A stretch of DNA of 64,000 nucleotides, from NCBI RefSeq assembly GCF_949628215.1, contig NC_134277.1, positions 34,175,058-34,239,057 on the forward strand, in the 5' to 3' direction. The DNA is from Phalacrocorax aristotelis (lineage: Eukaryota > Chordata > Aves > Suliformes > Phalacrocoracidae). The notes below the pieces were generated by a model. The model was not told the origin of the DNA. It searched no databases and saw nothing but the letters and a program-made list of their open reading frames with translations. Of the stretch, positions 45,841-57,100 are shown piece by piece; the stretch's first letter is position 1; each line of letters opens with the position of its first letter. A program made the position numbers and the translations under genes.

Positions 45841-47200
45841 CTTCCCCCCCTCCACACCCTCCCCCAATTATTTTTTTCAAGCCATTCACAAGTGATCTGG
45901 CCTCCCCCCCCACACACACGCGCATACATCCTTACCCCAACCCCTTTCTCGGCTTCCCTCTCCGCGATTGCTCGCTCAGGCTCCTTCCGTTCACACTCGG
46001 CTTTGGGGTGCTGCAGGGGGGGCCGGGGCGGGAGGTTATGGGGGTGCCTGTGCACCCCCTGCGTTGCTGCGGAGGGGCCGGGGGGCCGCCTAGTGCCTGC
46101 GCTGCGGGGCGGCGGCCCCGGAGCCGCCGGGGGCATCCCGCATCTCTCGGGCTTTCCCCTCCGCAGCGGGCACGGCTTGCAGCGAAAAGGAGGAAAGGGA
46201 AATTACCCGCTGGGCAGCATCCAGGCACATCCTAATTTTGTCCCGCTCTCGCACACACGGCGCTCCCATCACCGAGAGCCCCCGGGGTCTGGCTTTCCGA
46301 GGGAGCAGCACATTTCTGTGCTGGGGAGGGGGAACGGCACAGCCTTGTCTTGTCAGGCTGGAGGACTGCGCTCGGAGAAAGCCGTCTTCAGAGGTGGAAG
46401 CAGCGGGGAAACTGAGCGCTGGCTTCGTACCAGTCTTTGAGCTCGGCTTAAGAGAAACCCGGGGAGGATCCGTGTCCCCAGCCTGGCACACCGCAGGACG
46501 GGAGGGTGTTCAGACCTCTCCGCCCGCACTCTGCGCCTACCAACCGCTCACTTTAGTTCGCCCTCCCTGAAGGCGCCCGAGTCCGGCACTTCCTGGGAAC
46601 CGAGCTTATTTATTTTAAATTCCCTTTTATGTTTGCAGCCAAAGCTATTTCTCCCCATCCCCCGCTTTTGTGCCTCCTTTCCCGCTCGCCGGCAGCACAG
46701 AGCAGGTGGTGTGTCTTTTTAACAACAGCTCAGATTCAAACGGGGAACGCCTGTGAGGGAAAGCTAGAAATTGCCATCCATTAATAAACGGGGCGATGCA
46801 CTTTTGCTGCTCCCTGCGAGGGGACAGCACGCCTCCGCTGCCGGCCTGGCAGCGACCGCTCAGCCGGGGCAGCCCCGGGCGTGGGGCCGCGAACGAAACA
46901 GCAGAGAAGCGATAAATCCCGGGGACGAAAAAGACGAGGCTTCTGTAAGAGCGCTCCGGGGAAAAGAGCCGTCTCTCCCCCTCTGCTTGGGGGCTCCCTG
47001 CCCTCCCGGCAGCGGCCTCCCATGCCGGGCGCTGCGAGGGGACGGGACCCCGGGGCAGCCGCCGCCAAGGGGCAGCGGGCCTGGCCCGGCCGACGGCCCC
47101 GCTCCCCGCCGCAGCGCCCGCCGGGCACCCACCGCTCCTCTACTGCTCCCCGGGCGAGCTTCTTTCCTTGAGTCTTCCGTTCTGCCATGCGAGCACGTAA
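45841..47200. promoter_or_regulatory. TWIST1: TWIST1 upstream CpG-rich domain
   Basis: GC- and CpG-rich DNA extending upstream of the promoter, continuous with the CpG island covering exon 1 and the intron (edges estimated). The AT-rich patch 46600-46790 interrupts it. Overlapping ORFs on both strands have no recognisable domains and reflect GC richness. This is the expected promoter-island architecture of a Polycomb-regulated developmental gene. Confidence 0.6.
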
Positions 47201-47590
47201 CAGTCTGCCCTAACCCTTCTTTTTTGGGAGACAGGGCCAGGGGAGGAAACAGGGACTGACTTAACGGGCAAGGGAAGGCACGCCGGCATGCAGACCCACG
47301 GTTAGCAAGCACAGCTTCCCTGGCTTTCGGCTTGGCCCTGCTGTGTGTGCTGCGACCTATAGGACTGCCTTCTCATCTTGACACCACAAAGCTTCGGGGG
47401 TTCCCTTGTGTTGGCAGCAGCTGCTGCCCCCAAGGTAAGAAGACCTGGCACTCCCTCCACCCCCCTCTCACCAATAATTTGGGCTGTGCCCAGAGCCCCG
47501 GTGCTCCTCTGGGGTGTTGAGCAGTGTCATTTCAGAGCAAAGGTTGGAAACAGTGGTGGTGAACATTTGTAGGCAGCTCTGGGGGGATCG

Positions 47591-47700
47591 CCTTCCTTCC
47601 TTCCTTCCTTCCTTCCTTCCTTCCTTCCTTCCTTCCTTCCTTCCTTCCTTCCTTCCTTCCTTCCTTCCTTCCTTCCTTCCTTCCTTCCGTCCGTCCGTCC
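47591..47700 (+). repeat. (CCTT)n microsatellite with CCGT variant units
   Basis: About 24 perfect CCTT units (47591-47688), then three CCGT-type units, then two more CCTT-like units and a short CTT tail to about 47712. The strand is homopyrimidine apart from the three G bases. The CCGT cluster at one end is a variant patch carrying CpG sites. No coding meaning. Confidence 0.97.
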
Positions 47701-47712
47701 TTCCTTCTTCTT

Positions 47713-50080
47713 AGAGAAAAAAGATCAAAATGCAAAACCAAATCTGGTGTTGGGTACATATTCCCTCGCTGAAAGAAGACACTGAGCCCATGCCTGGACG
47801 GTGGAGCCCCACATCAGCAAAATCGATGGAAGCCATCCGCTGCCTGAAAGGAGGGAGGGGCAGGGTCTCCTGAGGGTTTGGTGCTACGGCAGGAGGCATG
47901 GCTTGCCTGGGTCAACTGAGCTTTGAGTGGGATGAGGGACATCACCTGCTTGCCATGTGGCAGGAGAGGCAAGGACAGGTGGAGACTGTTGCGTGGCTTG
48001 GAATACTAGAGAACACAGAGAAACGTAGGGAGAAGGTGACCTTGAAAAGAGAGAAGAGGGGTTGACCGTGGTAGGTGGTTGGGTTTAGGGTCAGTTACTC
48101 TTCATGGAAACTGCAGCAAAAGCAACCAGCAGTAGTTACAGACCACATGTGGTGCTACCTGGGACCTGCACACTTCTGTGTGAGCCATGACTACACAGAA
48201 AACCCCATCATTTTAGTTTCGGTTTTTTATTTGCCTTTGACTCACAACTCACGTGCTCCAAAGCAAAGGAAACGAAGCCCGTGCTGTTACTGCCAAGACC
48301 CACCACAGGAGTGCAGAAGCCAGGCGAGCTGTGGTGGGAGCGGTCTGGCCCAGGGGACCTGCCGCTGGGCTGGCTGTGGGAGCCCGCCTGGATCCCCCAG
48401 GCCTGCTGGTGGGCAGCAACCCTGCCTTGTGTTGGGGTGTGTCAGGAGGAGGGTGGGTGTGTCAGAGGGTCATGTTTGGGGGGCTGTGTGAGAGAGAAAG
48501 GCATACTGGTGTGTTTCTGTGTGTGCGTGTGCATGTATGGTTGGTCTTTTGCAGTGCACATGCATATGCCTGTGTTGGGAGGGAAAAGGAGCAGTGTCTG
48601 TACAGAGTTTAAGAAAATCAAGTCAACACTGGTTTATTTTGAAATATACAGTTCTGGTGGGGATAGAGGTGAAGGCTTTTTATTCCACACTAAAACAGTA
48701 ATCAGTGTGTAGGTCACACAGTGTTAAACCATCTGTTTTGAACCCCCAAAGGCCACAAGGTAGACCCGCAGATCACTCTGGAGCATGGGATGGAGGGTGC
48801 CATGTCCTGTTCTCTGCTATGCATTGGCATGTCTTGGGTGAGGATTCCCCTGGCTCCTTGGGCAGGCTCTCAACTCTGCTTCGCTCTTTGGAGGTGGCAA
48901 GCAAAGCTACAAGCAGCTCCAGGGCCTTTCCACGGATATTTCCAGGTCCATTTCTTCAAGCTTCCCTGGGCCTCAGCTCGGGAAAATATGTGCTGTGGGG
49001 TCTGTCAGGGCACTGTCAGGACACAGAGAACTCCAGTGTTTTGTCACCTGTGCAGTAATCTATAACACTGGTAATGTAAACACCTAGATTACAGGTGTGG
49101 GTGTGAACATCGGGCTAAATAAATGACAAACTCCTAGGAACATGAAATGAGGAATAAGCGTCGCAGAACGGCAGAACAAGTTGGGCTGTGATGATCATTG
49201 CGGTCATAGCTGGTCACAAGGAAACAGTTGGAAGAGATCCCCCCAACTATATGCTGGTCCTTGAGTAGGCACCCATCAGCTGCTGAGACATTCTCAGGCT
49301 GGGGCAAGTAAGGTCCACGGAAGCCAGGCAGCAACATCACATGTTTTGAGGGGAGTAGGCCAACAGTTTCGTTCTTTCTTTATTTTTTTTAAGAATGAAT
49401 GAAAAGTCTAATTTTGTCTGCCTGATTATAAATCAGTGCAGAAGTGTAAGAACTAACATGGAAAGATCTGATGGCTACTACTACAATCTTGCTCACCAGT
49501 GTGTTACGTGCATACACAAAAATTACAACCGGGTCGCAATAGGCTGTTCAGTGTTCCCCATACGGCATGCACATACACACGTTGTAATTTAGCTCCCAAG
49601 GGCTGTTCACTGTGGTAAAATACCAAACTCTCTCACTGGTGGGGATTCCTTGGGATATTCAGCAATGCAACTATTACATATGTACACACTTAGAGACAGG
49701 CTGCCTGATTGTTTTTAATGAAGTTTTCAGTCTGGCGTTTCCTCAGAAGAAGTACATTTAAGACCTGTTTCAAAGCCCACCGAAATCAATTGAAGTTTCC
49801 CCACTAATTTCCGTGGCCAGGTATTTTAACTTGTACAGATGCTAAGCGAAAGCCTGATCGAGACCCAGTCCCTTCAGAAGGGGCAAGAGAGCACCCAGCA
49901 GCTTTCCACACTCACATTCGTGCTGTAATTTGCTTCGTGTTCAAAGCACACCCAGAGGTGAGCTGAGAGCTCTCGCTGTGCCCTGGTACAAACTTGTGTG
50001 CAGCAGCAGCAAAAGGGGGGGAAGGATATGTAAAGCGTCTGAGAGCGGGACCCGTTTTCCCGTTTCTTCCTCCGTTTTCT
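47713..50080. other. Gene-free interval upstream of TWIST1
   Basis: Mixed-composition DNA with a GT-rich patch at about 48420-48540 (gtgtgtgagagag, gtgtgtgcgtgtgcatgtatg). A worn repeat lies at about 49785-49830. ORFs of 100-140 codons occur but lack domains or consistent coding character. No gene is supported. Confidence 0.6.
49780..49835. repeat. Ancient interspersed repeat remnant (CR1-like)
   Basis: 'ttcaaagcccaccgaaatca', then 'attgaagtttccccacta' and 'atttccgtggccagg', parallel the old core 'caaagcccattgaagtcaatgg ... ttccattgacttcaatgg'. The copy is diverged and short. Confidence 0.45.
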
Positions 50081-51090
50081 TTCTCCCTATTCAACCGCGG
50101 CAGCTCGTACAACGAAGGACGGGGATGCGCTGCCAAGGGCCCACTAACGGAGCCTCCCTACCTGGGCCTGGCGGGCGCGGAGCTGCGGGGCTCCACCGGT
50201 GGGGCCGGGGCTGCGGGACCGAGGCTGCCGGGCCGGGATAGCGGGGGCCGGGATAGCGGGGGCCGGGATTGCGGGGCCGGGGTTGCGGGGGCCGTCCGCC
50301 GGGGCCGGGGCTGCGGGGGAGCGGGGCCGGCGGGCTGTGCGGCCGGCGGCCACCGGAGGGCACGATTCCCCGCCGGTCCCCGCTCCGGCCGGCGGCGGCG
50401 AGCACGGCTCCCAGGTAAGCCGCCCCGCCGTGTCCCTGCAGCAGCAGCCTAAGTCCCTTCACCCCAGTTTCACCGGCGTGGGATACTGCCCCCCCGCTGC
50501 CGGGGCTGTTTGCAGAGATTCCTCCAAAGCCTCCGCGCTTCAGCGAGCCCCGAGTAGTTTTTCTCGCTCAGGAGGACGCAGACGCCGAGGTCTCCGTTCC
50601 CCCCCCCCGCTCCCTGCGCGGTGCCGCACCGGCACGGCCGCCCCCACGGGGCAGCGGAGCCCGGGGTGGGAGGGGGGCGAACCGGCAGACAGACCCTCAG
50701 CGACGCACGGACACTTCTCACTGGTGTGGTTCCAGCCCGCAGCGCTTTGCCACTCGCTTCGTTTGGAAGCTCTGGAAAACAGAAGGATAACACGGGATTC
50801 CTTCAAGGAAGCAGTTTCATTGTCAAAATGACTACAATGATTTTTATTTTATTTTTTTTTAAGGTCGTTGTGATGCAGTCGTTCTACACGTCCTAACGGC
50901 TTGCTGGCGCGGGAAGATGTGACAGCGGCTGGTTTTCTTAACTTGCCTGAAGGGAAGCCTCCTCCCTGCTCGCAGTGCTCCCAGCCCCTCCGGTGCGCCC
51001 CAGCCCGCCCCCGCCGCGGCCCGGCGGAGGGAGCGCTGCGCCCCCCTGCGCACAGGGCTTCGCCTCGGTCTGCATCGCCTTCTCTTCCCA
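50080..51090. promoter_or_regulatory. CpG island about 4.4 kb upstream of TWIST1
   Basis: GC- and CpG-dense block (edges estimated) separated from the TWIST1 promoter island by AT-richer DNA and a microsatellite. It includes a 15-base tandem repeat and, at 50405-50420, a CCCAG|GTAAGC donor-like site on the + strand. No recognisable protein is encoded in any frame. It could be a distal promoter, an enhancer-associated CpG island or the start of a noncoding RNA. Confidence 0.6.
50231..50289 (+). repeat. 15-bp GC-rich tandem repeat (about 4 copies)
   Basis: Units GGCCGGGATAGCGGG (50231-50245 and 50246-50260), a 14-base variant with ATT (50261-50274) and GGCCGGGGTTGCGGG (50275-50289). Looser relatives flank it. 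The repeated GGG/GGGG runs could support G-quadruplex formation on the + strand. Confidence 0.85.
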
Positions 51091-53034
51091 ATTTTCACCT
51101 CAGTGCAAGGCCGAGAAATTCCCATGTCCCGTTATCAGACAAACGATCCCACATAGGAGACAGGTGTCCTAATAAATTAAGACCTGAAATGATTTGCAAC
51201 ACGTGTTTTAATATAAAATCTTTTATTCATACATGTTTATTCAGCTTCAGAAATAAATCATGTCAGTGGATGGGGCTTTTTAAGAAGAGAATGAGTAGCT
51301 TGGTGGAAGCCTGAGTGGTATCCTCTCCTCCAACCCAGAGAAGACCAGTTCTTCCCATTGCAAGAGATCAATGTATCTAATGCTGTGGTGGAGCTCTGCC
51401 CCTAATTATGACTCTGGGTCTTGTTTATGTGGTTTCATGTCTAAATCTGAAAAGTCTGCTTAGTAAAACAAGCTTATCTACACTCCAGGGGATAATGGTT
51501 ATTTATATTAATAATGGAGCTTATTTGCTATTTCAGCTCCTTTGTTTTATTTTTTTCCTTTCCATCTCTTCCATCTTTCCTGAACTATGCAAATACATCT
51601 TTTTCCTATTCTTCCTGCTCCCACACATTACTCAAATCTATATATTCAATCTTTCAGTACACTTGGCCCATGCAAATTCCATAAAATTTCAGGCCTTTTT
51701 AGCCACAAACTCTGCTTTTTATTCCAAGGTGGGGGAGGGCGCACCTCAGGCACAGATGATGGATAAAGCATTCCACAAAGCTTTCTTCCTAGGGGTGGAC
51801 CCAAATTCTTCCTGCAGTGCATGCAATTTGAGTCAGAATCCTAGAACCAGAATTTCAGCATGAAAGTGGGCTTTTCCCCTATTAGCCATGTCTGCACCCT
51901 GGGGAAGAAGCCCCTGTGCTTCTTACTCAGTGTGGTCTCCTTTAGAGTTACAGCTGCTCTTGGGATCTCAGGGAAGAAAATGAAAAAAAGGGTCATGCAA
52001 GAAACAACCATGACTCACAGGAGTCCCATAGGAGTTCATTAGACAGGGTAATAGGCTCTCCTCCACCTCTGAGGCAGGCAGCAAAGCCTGGTGTCAGGCA
52101 AAGGGCCTGGAAGGTTGTCCTAACATACACATATGCTCTCCTAGGCAAATGGAAATGTTTTTTTGATTGGTAGCCTGATCAAATGCCAGGTCTTCAAGTT
52201 GGAACCCATCCACCTCCTCCTCCTCCTCCTCCCATCCCAAGACCACACAGGGGCTGACTGTTGCCATGCAGAGGAAGGGAGCCTGGAGGGGGAAGGTTCA
52301 CAGAGGTGAACACTCATCTCATTCTTTCCACACTTACCTTCCCTTTAAGGGCACTTACCTACAGCTAGAAGACTTTTTGAGGGAGCAGGGGTTTATCTCC
52401 ATCTCTGCCAGGTTGTATTTCCTTTCAGAAAAGGCAGTCAGGGTGAAATCAAAGTCTAGGTAATTCTTTCTAAGCAGGGAGGTTAGAATCCTTTTGTGCT
52501 ATGGAATAGCCGCTACAATGCTTAAAGATCTACTGTACTCCATTACCCCTCGTTTTATAGCCCCAATCTCATTTGCCAACCTCTAGAAAAGAGGATGATG
52601 ATTAGTCAAGGCACTCTGCTCACTAGAGATTGACCTGTCCATAGGTCCATACCCTAGTTTTAGTTTCTGAAAAAAGGTCACACAACGAAACTGATCTAGA
52701 GCACAAATCTTCATTAGCGAACTTCTAGGGCAGTTTTCCGGAAGAAGTAGTAGTTTATTAATATGTTAAAGTAAAATAACACACATTCGCTGTTCATGTA
52801 TGTATGCGTCTGCCTATGTAGTCTGACCTCCAGACAAACATTTGTATTTGTATCTATGCAGTATTATAAAATACTACAGTGCTTCTGCTTCTGCCTTGAA
52901 AAGTATCTCTCTCAAACATATTCTCATGCCAAAATCTACTATCTGACCTTGCAGCACTAAAAATAGTTCATGTCAGCAGCAGAGAAATATTCATTTCTCC
53001 TTTTAGAACATTTGTGCTTGCATTCATTAAGGAC

Positions 53035-53100
53035 TTGGTCCAAAATCCTTTGATGTCAAGGGGAGTGTTTCAGTGGGCTTGGATCAAGCCCTAAAATGGG
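53035..53100. repeat. Ancient interspersed repeat remnant (CR1-like)
   Basis: 'ttggtccaaaatcctttgat' and 'gtcaaggggagtgtttcagt', then 'gggcttggatcaagccct', match the inverted core 'tccaaagcccattgaagtcaatggg ... gggctttggatcaggccct' that I associate with old sauropsid CR1-type elements. Orientation and family are not certain. Confidence 0.55.
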
Positions 53101-53799
53101 TCAATTAAACTTTAAATAAAATAAAAATGAAAACAGGTCCAGTCTGAGAGTATTGTTGAATAAAAAGAAATATTTAAGAGAGGCTGCCTTTGGAGTAAAG
53201 GGTCAGTCATTGTACCTTGATATTTAGCTGGATTTGTGGAATTTTCCATGATTAAAAATTAATCCTTTGCATGAAGGTTGTAATTTGTTTTCAGTCTTCA
53301 AAACATCCATGTTTTGCTTCACGGTAGAAATGTTTTTATTAAAGTATGTTGACCTAGTAAGCGCAAAGATGGTTTGAGCTCAGTGGTACATCTATGGGCT
53401 GGACCCTAAGCAGTAAGATATGGCCCAGATTTTCAAAGTCAGAGCAGAGGCTGGACTAGAATAAGTTCAGGTTTATATCTCAATTCATATTCAAGTGGCT
53501 TATGAAATTTTCTAATGTCTGATCTAATGTTATTCTTTGCTGTTACATACTTTGCAAATGGGCTAATGCATCTCTTGGTGACAGCAGATGTAATTAATTT
53601 AAAGGCAGAGGATGTGCAGTGGAATAGGGCAAGGGCTTTATTACAAAACAATGAAGTTTACACCTTCAGCTGGTAATCCTTTTCTCTACAGCAATACATA
53701 GTATTTACCAGCACACCTTTTAATAAAAAAGCAGACAATATAAAAACGCACTACAGCCTCACAGTGTTCACTGCACTGCTTCCTTATATCAGAGGTTTG

Positions 53800-54130
53800 G
53801 GTAATTTGAATGATGTACGTCTGCGGGAATTTTTGCTGAATGGGGATTATTTGACAGTAAAATGGTTGTCATTCCTTTCAGAGATATAGAAGTTTGATCA
53901 ATTATATTGCAATGGCGTACAGCCATATGCTATCTACAGTGACATTTATGATCTATTTTGCTTATCCCCAAATGGCCTTCAACCTAGTTATTATCAGACA
54001 ACATGTTAAACTTTTGCTCAATGGAGATCCTTTAGTGTCTTAGAAAGACTCATGATGTTGTCTTCTGGCCAGATTCCATTACGGGTAACTACAACTTTAT
54101 CTACATTCAATGTACGTAATTGAGTGGCTG
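53800..54130. promoter_or_regulatory. Candidate conserved noncoding element
   Basis: Complex, non-repetitive AT-rich sequence with scattered retained CpGs (acgtctgcgg, ggcgtacag, attacgggtaac, atgtacgtaatt). It has an E-box CATATG (53924-53929), a TGACAG MEIS/TGIF core at about 53852 and TTTGATC at about 53893. CpG retention in AT-rich DNA can mark constraint. No cross-species comparison was possible. Confidence 0.25.
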
Positions 54131-57100
54131 TGGTATGGCACACTGTCATTTGGCTTAATTTCAATCAACTAAGATAATTTTTTGTATTTTCTTTCCTATA
54201 ACACTGTGTCATGTTGCTGTACAAAGTGAAACAGCTGCCACATTCTCCTTCTCTAAGATGCACCCCAGAATGGGCTGTCTCTTTCGAGAGGACAACGCAG
54301 CTTCCAATTTGGCAGGTAAAATTTTGCAACACCAAATCCTTCCATCTGTGGTTTCATGTTGTCAGTTCATTGCAGGAACTAATAGTCTGGTCTGGATGTC
54401 AAACTATCTGATTTGTTAGTGTAGCTGGCAGGTTAACTGTCTAAGTCTTACCATTTCCGCACAGAATTGACTGTGGGTAGTAAATTTCATCCAGAAAAGA
54501 AGAAAAATAACCATGTTTAAAGATTAGACGCACTGTTGGGAAATTAAGTTCTTAAGGCTAAATCAGATGTATAATAGGAGGTACTTCATAATTGCTCACA
54601 TCAAGGGTAAGGGGCCAATCCAAAGGCATATAGCCAGGAGGGAAGAAGGCAATAGTCACCCAGCTATCACTACAAGAAACAGCCCTTCATATTCCCACAG
54701 ACCTAGTGTAGATCAGAAGGAACCTATACTGCCATAAAGAAAGAGAAAATGCCTTTTTATTCCTTGTGGTTATGGGAGCCATTGTATTTCTTCACACATA
54801 TCCTCCCAAACTGTTCATTGAGGCAAAAGGAGGATTTCCACAGCTCCTTAAGTCATAAAAGTTAGCAAAATATTACATGACAAAAAGTTGCTGTTAAAAT
54901 TCGCTCAAGAGCATTTGAAAATGCAATCTGAAATCCACGCTGGAATAGGTGCTACTGCAAGGGCACCAAAACTGAAGGGAATGGACTAGTGACTCCCCAG
55001 TAACAGCTGTGGCATGGCAAATGATACAGATAACTTCACCCCATTTGCATAACAGACGCAGAAGAGCAATGCCAGACAGGTAGAGTGGAAAGAAACCACA
55101 GCAAATGTAGCTCATGTTTTCCTTAGATTTTCACTGACTAGGAAACCTCCACGGTGCTGCCAGTATTTCCACCATGCTGCTGCAAGGCAAACATTACCCA
55201 TCTCCATGTAGACTTCCTGTCGTTTGAAAACGTGTCATTGGATGTTTTCAGCAAAAGAAAAGGCTTTGGGCATGAAGCCTCCTCTTTTCATCTCTGAGGC
55301 CACACTGCATCTTTGGGGTGATATTGGGTGTTTCTGTGGTATGGAAGTGATTCAGAAACCCTCCCAATAAATAATGCTAATGACCCATAGCTTCACAAGA
55401 ACTGTGTTTTGGGAGGGGAGGCAGGGTCAAAGGAGGTGTTATTAGAACTTTTCACTTTCTGTGGCATTCTCAGCTACCTAGTATGTCTTTTCAACTTGGA
55501 GGCAAAGAACACTGACCTTATGCTCCAAAAGCCTCCCCAGTCAAAGACTTGGCTTATGCACTGGATCCTTCAAAGGATTTGGCCAACGGGACACTGAAGA
55601 TTCATGCTTTTACTGCCTTCAAAGAGAATATGAGAAATCTCTGCTTTTCAGGAAATATGCTTGTATATTTTAAATATGACAAATACCATATGTTCTCATT
55701 ATAGCTTTGGTAGAATTCGTTTCTCTCCAAGGGCAAACCCCATGCTATTAACATCACAGAACTTCCTCAGTTTAATGTGGTTCAGTCTATAGGTACGGCA
55801 GTTGTGATCTGAGAGGGGATACTGTAATCATTCAGTTCCTGGATGTGTGTAACCTATAATTGTGAGAACTGAATGATGGTGTTGTCAACCCACGTATGGT
55901 TGACAGAATAAAGTAACAGACATGTACATCCCTCCAAATTTATTACCCTGGGACTCGTAAAGGTGTTTTCAGCAATAGGACTTGAACTCTATCTTACCAA
56001 GGCTTGGTTTAGTAGTTCAAGCACAGTTATCTGTACTTCAGTGAAAGCTCCATTTGCTCATGATTAAAATCTGGGTTCTTATGTCAAGGAGATGGCACCT
56101 GATGAGGACCTAAACTATCAGTTTAATCATATTTGGCGACATTCAAGATATCTGCAAAGAAAATTTAAACTGGCTCGGATGTAATATGAATGAATTCCAT
56201 TAATCTTCAAGTAAGGCAGGGAAAGATCTAAAATAGCCCTTTGTTTTGCAGTCTCTCAGTCATATTTTTCTCTTTTTCTTTTTCTTTCCTCCCTGATTAT
56301 TAGTCATCCTACAATTTCTCTTGCATCTGGTAGAGAGCCAAGGATGTTGAGCTATTGCAGTGTTCTGGCATATCATTAAAATATGATTAAAATAGATTAA
56401 AACATCTTTCTGCATATTCACTTAATGTTATTTTCTTTTTGTTTTATGTGTGATAATATTAACAACAAAATGTGAGCTACTTAAAAGTGTAAGCACTCCA
56501 AAATGTCTCAGATGATATTGCTGAGTCCTAAATTTCTGATTCAGCTCAAAGCTATTTAAGAATAATTTTTCAATTATTTCTGTACTCTGAAAATTTCCTG
56601 CCAACTCAATGGCTTAGTTATGTACATTATTCTAAAAGACTTCATAGGAGCTTAGATGGCCAAGATCAGGTCCAAGAGCACCTTGAAACATCTGAAACAC
56701 TTCAGCATTTGGATAATTACATACTTTTGGGGCCAACCCACATTTCTCTTTGGAAAATATTTCCCCTGCATGGCTGCAGACAACAGATGGATCATATGAT
56801 CTCTACATTTGGAAAGATGGCATAATTCTGGCAGACTGTCAGTTAAGTGATGGGGGCTGATTTCAAATCCTCATTAAGAAAATATACAACCACACAGAGT
56901 GGACTGAATGGCAGAATGTCATCGCTGGCGCCAGCTTTAATAGAAAATGTAGCACACTGTTGCAACATGAAATCTGATGTGCTGTGGCTGGATCTAGCTC
57001 TACCGGGTTTTGCGTTCATTTTTCAAACAAATGTGTTTTAAAGGAGACATTCTTTGTATTGCAAGGACCCGCTGTTCACCAGGAGAGAGAGAAGCAGAGC

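Noticed and set aside
45456-46136. Open frame extending TWIST1 upstream by about 227 codons
   Set aside because: It runs through the TATA box, CCAAT box and 5'UTR, which match the human promoter, so it is not transcribed as coding sequence. GC-rich DNA lacks stops by chance.
45256-46440. 394-codon ORF on the + strand over the TWIST1 promoter
   Set aside because: Antisense shadow of TWIST1 and its GC-rich promoter; Arg/Gly/Pro-rich with no domain.
51408-51863. 151-codon ORF with hydrophobic middle part
   Set aside because: Hydrophobicity follows from T-rich sequence; no family resemblance and no gene signals.
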